In this document: positions 1 through 4,986 of the stretch, piece after piece
Layout: every line of letters begins with the position of its first letter
Position numbering within the stretch: position 1 is the stretch's first letter
Assembly: GCA_001776335.1 (NCBI GenBank)
Contig: MFAZ01000039.1
Span: 1 to 5,383 of the forward strand
From: Candidatus Curtissbacteria bacterium RIFCSPHIGHO2_01_FULL_41_11
Lineage (GTDB): Bacteria; Patescibacteriota; Microgenomatia; Curtissbacterales; GWA2-41-24
Length of the DNA stretch: 5,383 bases
Direction of reading: 5' to 3'
Made by a program: the position numbers and the translations under genes
Notes under the pieces: generated by a model
Database searches by the model: none
What the model saw: the letters and a program-made list of their open reading frames with translations, nothing else
What the model was told of the DNA's origin: nothing

Positions 1-881
1 AAATTTTTACCGCCAAACATAAAATGAAAATCATCTCGATGAGGTCCGGAAAGAGTTATCCCTGCCGCAATATCCCGCTCCCTATTTCTTAATAGTTTCT
101 CCTCATTGAGCAAACTTTGTTTAAGAACCCATTTCAGCTCTGAAAGCCATTTTTGAGTCTCCCTTGAAACCTTGCTCATAGTGGGTTCAACAAAGTTCAA
201 AAACTCAAAAAATTCTTCACGTTTTTTGGAAACGATTTCCCCATGTTCCAAAAGTCGCATGTCCCAAAAATCCAATTCATGTGGCTTGGCCTGCCGCTCC
301 TGTATTCTCAAAAGAACCCTGTTTCTCCTAACCACTATCTTGTTATAAGAACTTATGGCTCGCCAATAATCACGGTCCAAACTGGAAAGAAGAACATCCA
401 AATGATGACGGCGAAGAGACGGTGAACCCACTACCAATTCCAAATCCAAAGGAGTAAAAATTACAACCGAAAAATAATCGATAAAATCAACAAGTCTCTT
501 TTTTATTGAATCAACAAAATATGCTTTTTTAACGTAGGCTTGCCCTGAGCCTCGAAGGGTCTCGTCAGCAACCTGAAAGTTAATTGTCAAAATACTGGAC
601 ACTGGCTTGCCCTTCAGAGTGAACCCTCTGGGTGAACCCTGAACCTCGAAGGGATACTGGATAGTGGATACAATTTTTGCTTCAGCCCTTCCAAACTTTA
701 CTAAATCAAGATCTGTTTCAACCCTGGCGGATTTAATACCCGACGCAAGACTAATTGCTTCCAGTATATTGCTCTTACCTGCCCCATTCGGGCCGATAAT
801 CACAGTCAGATTGCTGTCAAAAATAATTTTGAAGTTAGAAAAGTTTCGGAAGTTTTTTAAATCCAGACTTTTTATGACCAC
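1..881 (-). CDS. recF: DNA replication and repair protein RecF, 3' end outside the window
   Basis: RecF is a cytoplasmic SMC-like ATPase that loads or stabilises RecA at single-strand gaps with RecO and RecR. The frame stays open from a GTG at 881 to the window edge, giving 293 residues. Visible motifs are an N-terminal LKNFRNF (8-14), Walker A GPNGAGKS (30-37), the RecF-typical block FTPLDLELVVGSPSLRRHHLD (written here as residues 142-162) and SGPHRDD (278-284). The family is usually about 350-400 residues, so the ABC signature and Walker B lie beyond the window. No in-frame ATG precedes Walker A and an in-frame TAA lies at 893-891, so GTG 881 is the only reasonable start. It begins 2 nt after the MFS stop; an AAAAGG 13 nt upstream is a poor Shine-Dalgarno, so re-initiation is likely. 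Two palindromic elements are translated inside it (residues about 77-93 and 108-115), in the variable beta-strand region between Walker A and the 142-162 block. Family assignment is confident. Confidence 0.93.
   Translation of the reverse strand, partial: MVIKSLDLKNFRNFSNFKIIFDSNLTVIIGPNGAGKSNILEAISLASGIKSARVETDLDLVKFGRAEAKIVSTIQYPFEVQGSPRGFTLKGKPVSSILTINFQVADETLRGSGQAYVKKAYFVDSIKKRLVDFIDYFSVVIFTPLDLELVVGSPSLRRHHLDVLLSSLDRDYWRAISSYNKIVVRRNRVLLRIQERQAKPHELDFWDMRLLEHGEIVSKKREEFFEFLNFVEPTMSKVSRETQKWLSELKWVLKQSLLNEEKLLRNRERDIAAGITLSGPHRDDFHFMFGGKN
537..559 (-). repeat. Palindromic element A inside recF
   Basis: The coding strand reads CCCTTCGAGG, then CTCAGGG, then CAAGCC. The first 17 bases can fold as CCCT-(TC)-GAG, a single G loop, then CTC-AGGG: a seven-pair hairpin with a two-base bulge. 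It is translated as TLRGSGQA (residues 108-115). The tail GGGCAAGCC is shared with element B and, with one change, with element D. Confidence 0.7.
590..603. repeat. Degenerate heptanucleotide pair on the other side of element B
   Basis: AAATACT (590-596) and GGACACT (597-603) are diverged copies of the GGAYAST unit seen at 652-672. The 14-base strings at 592-605 and 654-667 agree at 12 positions, so element B is bracketed by near-identical heptamer pairs. Confidence 0.45.
604..653 (-). repeat. Palindromic element B inside recF
   Basis: This 50-bp element is bounded by CCCTTC (653-648) and GAAGGG (615-610), a perfect six-base inverted repeat, followed by the family tail GGGCAAGCC. Inside lie a stem-loop (plus-strand CAGAG 615-619 with CTCTG 626-630) and an exact 9-bp direct repeat, GTGAACCCT at 619-627 and 632-640. 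It is translated as PFEVQGSPRGFTLKGKP (77-93), in a different frame from element A relative to the shared CCCTTCGAGG. Confidence 0.72.
652..672. repeat. Heptanucleotide tandem repeat in recF, next to element B
   Basis: There are three consecutive 7-bp units on the plus strand: GGATACT, GGATAGT, GGATACA. The middle unit is the exact reverse complement of the last unit of the mutM array (ACTATCC). It abuts one end of palindromic element B. Confidence 0.62.
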
Positions 882-883
882 TT

Positions 884-2116
884 CTAAAAATTAGCCTTTT
901 CCCCTGAATAAAAAAGGAATGTAGAAAAAGCAGCTAGTGCCAGTCCAATAAAAATAATTACATTCACGTATCCGAATAATTTTTCCATTTGCGCTCCCAG
1001 CGGTGAAGCGACTGATGCAAACAAAGCCCCCAATATTATAGTCGCTGCAAAAACACTTCCCTGAAAATTATGATTAACTCGTTTTTGTAAAACAGTCCTT
1101 GAAGCAACCATAGAAACTATAATTCCGAAACCAAGAACAATAAGAAATATCGAAACTAAAAAGATCAGACTTAACCCGTAAATTAGGCCAAACCTAAGAA
1201 GAAGGCCCAAAATAACCCCGGATATACCTATAATCCCCAGTCCCTGGGCGACAAAATAACTCTCCCGGATTTCGGGATTATGGACGTAACTTATACCTAA
1301 ATACACTCCGATTGCAACCATTGGCAAAGCCAGCATAGGACTTTTATTAATAGAAATCCCCACAACATCATCAAAAAATCCTGGTGCAAGAGTAACACCA
1401 AAAGCAATGGCCGCCTGTGTCAGGGCAAATATTACAAAAAAGAGTCTTATCGATCTTTGTTTGAAAATATAAATAAAAGCACCAGTCACTTCCCCGATAA
1501 CCTTCATGCTGGTTGTTTTTTTATCAAGCCTTGGATTAAGAGGAGGTAAAAAATAGGACAGCCAAACCAAAATTAAGGACAAAAACGCGCACACGACCAG
1601 GTTCCAGACAGGCCCTGCAAAAAATTGGACTATTGCTGAAACAAAAAAGCCGAAAAGTTGCCCGACAGCTAAAGTGAATAGAAAAATGGAGTTCGTTATA
1701 AGAAGGTCCTTGCGCGAAGCCACCTGAGCCGAAATCGCGCTTGCAGTGGGAAGAAAAATGCTATTAACCGCAAAATACAGAAATGAAAGAGCCAAAAGAA
1801 TATAAACATTCTGGACGGCAATAATCATCATAATCACCAAAATAGAAAGTATAAAATTTGAAACAATAAGTATTTTCCTCCTGTCGAATAAATCGGCAGC
1901 TAAACCCGATATTGCTGTTAAAAGAAAGGCCGGCGAAACAAAAGACAAAACCACTCCGGAAACAGCAAAGTTACTGTCTGTTTTTAAAAACGCCGAAACA
2001 ATAAGAGAAAGCAAGACAAATGCGGTCGTTGCCTGGAATAAGAAGGTAATTATAGAAAGTATTAAAAAATTTCTGTTTTTAAGTACTTTCAAATGTGTTT
2101 CGGAAAGTAATCTCAT
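884..2116 (-). CDS. Major facilitator superfamily permease, EntS/MFS_3-like
   Basis: This is a 410-residue polytopic membrane protein of the usual size for a 12-helix MFS carrier. After a short charged N-terminus the sequence is nearly all hydrophobic segments. The MFS motif A, GLAADLFDRRKIL (71-83), sits in the loop between helices 2 and 3, with an acidic residue and the double Arg. A hydrophilic stretch around 193-212 (PRLDKKTTS) fits the central cytoplasmic loop between the two six-helix halves. By family it is probably a proton-coupled exporter in the inner membrane, but nothing in the sequence identifies its substrate. Its ATG overlaps the mutM stop as ATGA and no Shine-Dalgarno is evident, so translation is probably coupled to mutM. 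The stop TAG lies 2 nt before recF. No palindromic element is seen in it, unlike its neighbours on both sides. Confidence 0.88.
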   Translation of the reverse strand: MRLLSETHLKVLKNRNFLILSIITFLFQATTAFVLLSLIVSAFLKTDSNFAVSGVVLSFVSPAFLLTAISGLAADLFDRRKILIVSNFILSILVIMMIIAVQNVYILLALSFLYFAVNSIFLPTASAISAQVASRKDLLITNSIFLFTLAVGQLFGFFVSAIVQFFAGPVWNLVVCAFLSLILVWLSYFLPPLNPRLDKKTTSMKVIGEVTGAFIYIFKQRSIRLFFVIFALTQAAIAFGVTLAPGFFDDVVGISINKSPMLALPMVAIGVYLGISYVHNPEIRESYFVAQGLGIIGISGVILGLLLRFGLIYGLSLIFLVSIFLIVLGFGIIVSMVASRTVLQKRVNHNFQGSVFAATIILGALFASVASPLGAQMEKLFGYVNVIIFIGLALAAFSTFLFYSGEKANF

Positions 2117-3027
2117 TTAGGGAATTGCTGTTGGCAGGCGGGACAAAAGTGGGCAGATCTCCCGTCCATCTTCTTTCTTGCAATTGGCGTACCGCATCTT
2201 GCACAAGGTTTTCCTGTCATGTGATACGCTTTAGCAAAGGTTAAAAACAGTCCGGCTTCTCCGCCGCTATCGACAAAAGAATTGGCACTTGAACCACCTT
2301 TTTCTATTGCCAACTTTAGACTTTCCTGCAAGCCTTTATATAAAGCTTTAATTTCCGAATCGGATAAACTCCCGACTGCTCTTGCAGGATGAATTTTTGC
2401 TCGCCACAACCCCTCATCCGAGTATATATTTCCGATCCCGGCAACAAATGTCTGATCCATTAAAAGTTTTTTTATTCTCACTTTACCCTTTGACGCAAGT
2501 CTTTGGCTGAAATTTTCGAAGGAAATTTCCAGCGCATCCGGACCTAATTTCTCCAAAAAACTTTCAACTTTCAACTTTCCACTTTCCACTATCCTCACCC
2601 ACCCGAATTTACGGATATCGTTAAAATAAAGATGACTTGTCCCTCGAAGTCCTGAGCGAAGTCGAACGGACGAAGTGGGACCGCCATTGTTAAAAACAAA
2701 AGTAACACGCGTAGTTTTGTTTGGAACAGGTAAATTTAAAGGCGGTAGTGGGTGTCCTCCTGCAATTCTCATCTTCTTGTCTTGATAAATGAGCTGCCCA
2801 GTGAGCTTTAAGTGTATAAGTATTGTTATATTCTTATCGGTTTCAATTAAGACAACCTTCCCACGCCTGTCTACCTTGGTAACTTTCGCACCCTTCAAAT
2901 CTTTGACCGAAAACCCGTTCCAAAAAAATTTCTTCGGCCAATCATACTCAATCGATTCCAAGGTCAACCCCTTAATTTTTTTGTTTAAACTATTGGCTAT
3001 AACAGTTACTTCAGGTAATTCTGGCAC
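2113..3027 (-). CDS. mutM: Formamidopyrimidine-DNA glycosylase (Fpg/MutM)
   Basis: MutM is a base-excision repair enzyme that removes 8-oxoguanine and formamidopyrimidines and cleaves the abasic site by beta,delta-elimination. The catalytic N-terminus PELPEV is present, with Pro2 and Glu3 after initiator removal, and Lys57 in RRGKVV matches the catalytic-site lysine. The helix-two-turn-helix block runs through GIGNIYSDEGLWRAKIHP (197-214). The C-terminal zinc finger has Cys275, Cys278, Cys295 and Cys298, with R290 in the DGRS loop. Start is GTG at 3027, directly after the permease stop (TAA then GTG); GGTG at 3040-3037 is a weak ribosome site. At 304 residues it exceeds the usual 270-290. The excess is explained by about 16 residues (116-131) encoded by a palindromic element just before HLYFNDIRKFG, and by a heptanucleotide-repeat segment at about 145-156 (IVESGKLKVES). 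All catalytic and zinc residues survive, so the enzyme is probably active. Confidence 0.96.
   Translation of the reverse strand: MPELPEVTVIANSLNKKIKGLTLESIEYDWPKKFFWNGFSVKDLKGAKVTKVDRRGKVVLIETDKNITILIHLKLTGQLIYQDKKMRIAGGHPLPPLNLPVPNKTTRVTFVFNNGGPTSSVRLRSGLRGTSHLYFNDIRKFGWVRIVESGKLKVESFLEKLGPDALEISFENFSQRLASKGKVRIKKLLMDQTFVAGIGNIYSDEGLWRAKIHPARAVGSLSDSEIKALYKGLQESLKLAIEKGGSSANSFVDSGGEAGLFLTFAKAYHMTGKPCARCGTPIARKKMDGRSAHFCPACQQQFPK
2560..2594. repeat. Heptanucleotide tandem array in mutM
   Basis: There are five consecutive 7-bp units on the plus strand: ACTTTCA, ACTTTCA, ACTTTCC, ACTTTCC, ACTATCC. Three units equal seven codons, so the array is translated as a quasi-repeat (IVESGKLKVES) in a linker just before FLEKLGPD. 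It lies about 40 bp from palindromic element C. Confidence 0.8.
2635..2682 (-). repeat. Palindromic element C inside mutM
   Basis: The element has nested inverted repeats: outer GTCCC (2639-2643) with GGGAC (2677-2681), inner GTCC (2649-2653 region) with GGAC (2667-2671 region). CGAAGT occurs three times on the plus strand. The coding strand carries TTCGACTTCGCTCAGGAC and CTTCGAGGGACAAG, related to elements A and B. It encodes residues 116-131 (GPTSSVRLRSGLRGTS), which sit between the conserved strand TFVFNNG and HLYFNDIRKFG, where normal Fpg proteins have only a residue or two. Confidence 0.78.
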
Positions 3028-3804
3028 TTACAGCTTCACCAGTGTCCCTTTCCTTTTAACCAAATTAAGCATGTACGCAAAAAATATTAAGACTAATACA
3101 AAATAAACCACGTTCAAAACAAAAGCGATTAAAAACTCCGAAGAATTAAAGCTTTTGTGTTCAAAAGTATATCTCATGCCCTCAAATACATGTGAAATAG
3201 GCAAAAACCATACTGCTTTTTGAACCAAAGGAGGCAAAACGGAAATCGGGTAAAAAACAGCAGCAAAGGGTTGTATCATAAAGGGTAAAATCCACGTCAG
3301 TGGCCCCACTGTATTCCCAAACCTCATTACAATCGACACGTTAAATATCCCCAGAACGACTGCAAAAATGACAAGGTTAATCCAAAATGCAGCCAATGAA
3401 AAGCCAAAAGAGCTGATAGAAAAACCAAAAAGCAAAGAAGCGACAACCCACATTGCAAAAAAGGAGACAACCACTTTAACAACAGAAACAGCAACTAAAC
3501 CGGAAATATATTCAAAAAGCGTTATTGGGCTTGCCATTACGTTAATTAAGTTTCTCTCCCAAACATCCCACATAAAATCAATACCAATACCTGTCCCTAC
3601 CCGTTCAAAAACAACCCAAAGAATCATCCCGCCTACAAGAAACAGCACAAACGACGAAAATTGGTCTTTGAAAGCAACTGCGAAAATCCCCCACAACACT
3701 AAGCCCAGAATCGGGAAAAGGAACAGGTCTGATGCCCTTTCCAGCTGGTGTATGGTCAGGTAATAATGGCGCAAAACTATTGCATAAACTCTGCTCAGAT
3801 TCAT
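3028..3804 (-). CDS. ABC-2 type transporter, integral membrane subunit
   Basis: This 258-residue permease is the membrane half of an ABC-2 exporter and would dimerise and pair with the ATPase encoded just upstream. Six hydrophobic segments can be placed at about 27-45, 52-68, 101-126, 134-160, 168-187 and 224-247. Family hallmarks are the amphipathic WDVWERNLINVMASPI (79-94), corresponding to the coupling region of DrrB/NodJ-type permeases, and FYPISVLPPLVQKAVWFLPISHVFEGMR (184-211; key residues P186, LPP 190-192, LP 201-202, H205, G209, R211). A short basic C-terminal tail ends the protein. The ATG at 3804 has GGAGAG nine bases upstream. It starts 24 nt after the ATPase stop and abuts mutM downstream. 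The substrate cannot be read from sequence; drug, lipid or glycan export are all possible. Confidence 0.9.
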   Translation of the reverse strand: MNLSRVYAIVLRHYYLTIHQLERASDLFLFPILGLVLWGIFAVAFKDQFSSFVLFLVGGMILWVVFERVGTGIGIDFMWDVWERNLINVMASPITLFEYISGLVAVSVVKVVVSFFAMWVVASLLFGFSISSFGFSLAAFWINLVIFAVVLGIFNVSIVMRFGNTVGPLTWILPFMIQPFAAVFYPISVLPPLVQKAVWFLPISHVFEGMRYTFEHKSFNSSEFLIAFVLNVVYFVLVLIFFAYMLNLVKRKGTLVKL

Positions 3805-3813
3805 TTTTGCTCA

Positions 3814-3819
3814 CTCTCC
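3814..3819 (-). promoter_or_regulatory. Shine-Dalgarno of the ABC-2 permease
   Basis: GGAGAG lies nine bases before the ATG at 3804, in the 24-nt gap after the ATPase stop. It is the clearest ribosome-binding site in the window and fixes the permease start. Its presence shows that the organism uses Shine-Dalgarno initiation, so the lack of one at the ATPase and MFS starts is informative. Confidence 0.7.
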
Positions 3820-3828
3820 ATGTAAAAC

Positions 3829-4659
3829 TTAAACATCATACTTGTACTTTTCCCTAGAAAGTTTTATAAACACGTCTCTTAAATCCGGTTCCTTTGCTTC
3901 CAGTTTTGAATGCTGTCTTGTAAGCTCAAGCGGCGTCCCCTTCGCAATTATTTTCCCATGATTAATAAAAACCACTTCATCGGCAACCTGTTCAATCTCC
4001 CACATGTTATGCGATGTATAAAGAATACTCATCCCGATTTCTTTTTGCGTTTTTTTTAGAAGGCTGATTCCCCTGTCTACAACATCCGGATCCATAGAAG
4101 CCATCGGCTCATCCAAAAGCAGGAGCTTCGGCTTGTTTAAAAGTGCTTTGCACATACTTACCCTTGCTCTTTGTCCGAAAGATAAATTACGCACGCTCTC
4201 ATTTTTCAAATCACCAATTTCAAAAAGTTCCAAAAGTTCCATTATCCTGGCTTTCGAGTCAGGAACGCTATAAAGTTTGCAATAAACGTTCAAAGATTCA
4301 AAAACCTTCAAATGCCATCCTGCGTTATATTCCGCAGAACAGTAATTGACCTTTTGCATAACCTCACTCCTGTTGCCAAAAAGATCTTTACCAAACATTT
4401 TTATTTCTCCGCCGTCAGGCTTCACAACTCCCAAAATGCAATTGATCGTCGATGACTTCCCTGCACCGTTTGGCCCTAAAAATCCTAATATTTGTCCTTC
4501 GTAAACTGTGAAGGAAATATTATCAACAGCCGTAAAATTGTCGAATTTTTTAACCAGGTTCTTGACCTCAAGAACCGGTTTGCCCTCCGAAGCTTTCTTG
4601 ACCTCTGAAGCTTTAGCAAAAGAGGTAGCGGAGGAGGGTTTGCCCGAGTTTTTAGACAT
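3829..4659 (-). CDS. ABC-2 exporter ATP-binding subunit with repeat-derived N-terminus
   Basis: This is the cytoplasmic nucleotide-binding subunit of the exporter (276 residues). The ABC domain starts near residue 29. It shows Walker A GPNGAGKS (62-69), signature LSFGQ (159-163), Walker B LLLLDEP (179-185) with catalytic Glu184, D-loop SMDPD (188-192) and switch His217 in TSHN. The Q-loop region reads YCSAEYN (106-112), with no obvious glutamine where most ABC ATPases have one. The C-terminal DLRDVFIKLSRE (259-270) is typical of ABC-2 partners. Residues 1-28 are unusual: GKP (6-8) and GKP (26-28) flank about 18 residues containing SFAKASEVKKASEGK, encoded by a palindromic-type element. The ATG at 4659 is used because a promoter sits immediately upstream, but no Shine-Dalgarno is visible. 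The true start could lie further inside, although no other ATG precedes the ABC core. Confidence 0.92.
   Translation of the reverse strand: MSKNSGKPSSATSFAKASEVKKASEGKPVLEVKNLVKKFDNFTAVDNISFTVYEGQILGFLGPNGAGKSSTINCILGVVKPDGGEIKMFGKDLFGNRSEVMQKVNYCSAEYNAGWHLKVFESLNVYCKLYSVPDSKARIMELLELFEIGDLKNESVRNLSFGQRARVSMCKALLNKPKLLLLDEPMASMDPDVVDRGISLLKKTQKEIGMSILYTSHNMWEIEQVADEVVFINHGKIIAKGTPLELTRQHSKLEAKEPDLRDVFIKLSREKYKYDV
4577..4645 (-). repeat. Repeat element D at the N-terminus of the ABC ATPase
   Basis: A perfect 9-bp direct repeat, GGTTTGCCC on the plus strand, lies at 4577-4585 and 4637-4645, exactly 60 bp (20 codons) apart. Between them are two 12-bp copies of CTCYGAAGCTTT (4585-4596 and 4603-4614), 18 bp apart, encoding KASEVK and KASEGK. 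The coding-strand end GGAGGGCAAACC matches the tail of elements A and B. The layout looks like a 60-bp in-frame insertion or duplication placed ahead of the ABC domain. Confidence 0.68.
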
Positions 4660-4669
4660 AATGGAATCA

Positions 4670-4698
4670 ATTCTAGCCTAACAGTTTATACGAAACAA
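4670..4698 (-). promoter_or_regulatory. Predicted sigma70-type promoter for the ABC-mutM-MFS-recF run
   Basis: Read on the minus strand, TTGTTT (4698-4693) is separated by exactly 17 nt from TAGAAT (4675-4670). The -10 matches consensus at 5 of 6 positions and the -35 at 3 of 6. A start site about seven bases downstream would fall near 4663, only about four bases before the ATPase ATG at 4659, implying a leaderless or nearly leaderless mRNA. That agrees with the missing Shine-Dalgarno. The call rests on motif and spacing only. Confidence 0.45.
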
Positions 4699-4709
4699 TT
4701 AAGAGGATC

Positions 4710-4946
4710 TTATCGTGTGTAATCCGGTCCAGAGTGTGGATGAGGATATGGCCTTTCTTCTTCAAGTTTATAAGCAGCCTTATTTTCGCGTCTCAACTCG
4801 GCGCGTTCCGAATCCGGCAGTAAGTCCCCGCCGCTAGTCCAGGGCAAAGCAGGACCTTCTATATAATCTTTAAGGGAAATTTTGGCAGAATTCTTATCCG
4901 CTTTCCCAAAAATCCGCCCAAATCTTTCAATACCACTACCACTCAT
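4710..4946 (-). CDS. Small hydrophilic protein of unknown function
   Basis: I do not recognise this 78-residue ORF. It has no signal peptide, membrane segment or cysteine. The N-terminal half has mixed basic and hydrophobic residues (IERFGRIFGK). The middle, LKDYIEGPALPWTSGGDLLP, contains a Trp and several Pro/Gly. The last 30 residues are strongly charged and then Pro/His/Tyr-rich (ELRRENKAAYKLEEERPYPHPHS), suggesting a short helix followed by a disordered tail. It lies in the same orientation as its neighbours, 40 nt after the glycosyltransferase stop and 50 nt before the ATPase, and fills the only gap between them. The ribosome site is weak (GTGGAA close to the ATG at 4946). The varied, protein-like composition and syntenic fit favour a real gene, but it could be spurious. 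Confidence 0.55.
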   Translation of the reverse strand: MSGSGIERFGRIFGKADKNSAKISLKDYIEGPALPWTSGGDLLPDSERAELRRENKAAYKLEEERPYPHPHSGPDYTR

Positions 4947-4986
4947 AATTCCACTTTAGTCCTAAATGAACTCCCTTTTCAACTCG

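Noticed and set aside
604..653. Intrinsic terminator from the element B inverted repeat
   Set aside because: It lies inside recF, is GC-containing but not followed by a T-run on the coding strand, and is explained by the repeat family.
1..881. A frameshifted or broken recF
   Set aside because: The insertions made it look disrupted, but codon-by-codon reading from GTG 881 to the window edge shows one open frame with no stop.
664..894. Plus-strand ORF of 76 codons
   Set aside because: It lies entirely over the recF N-terminus, antisense to Walker A, with no ribosome site or recognisable protein features.
2789..3106. Plus-strand ORF of 105 codons
   Set aside because: It is antisense to the conserved mutM N-terminus and the end of the permease; a shadow of those genes.
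3368..3763. Plus-strand ORF of 131 codons, rich in Lys and Thr
   Set aside because: It is antisense to the permease; the composition is what antisense of hydrophobic codons would give.
3801..3821. Six-codon mini-ORF (MESEQK) ending in an ATGA overlap with the permease start
   Set aside because: Its ATG overlaps the permease Shine-Dalgarno and it has no ribosome site of its own, so it is probably chance.
537..4645. CRISPR-like array from the four elements
   Set aside because: Copies are far apart, diverged, in coding sequence and without regular spacers.
4952..4986. Promoter for the small ORF (TTGAAA with a TAAAGT 18 nt downstream)
   Set aside because: The -10 matches only 4 of 6 and the spacing is not ideal; the gene can be read through from the glycosyltransferase.
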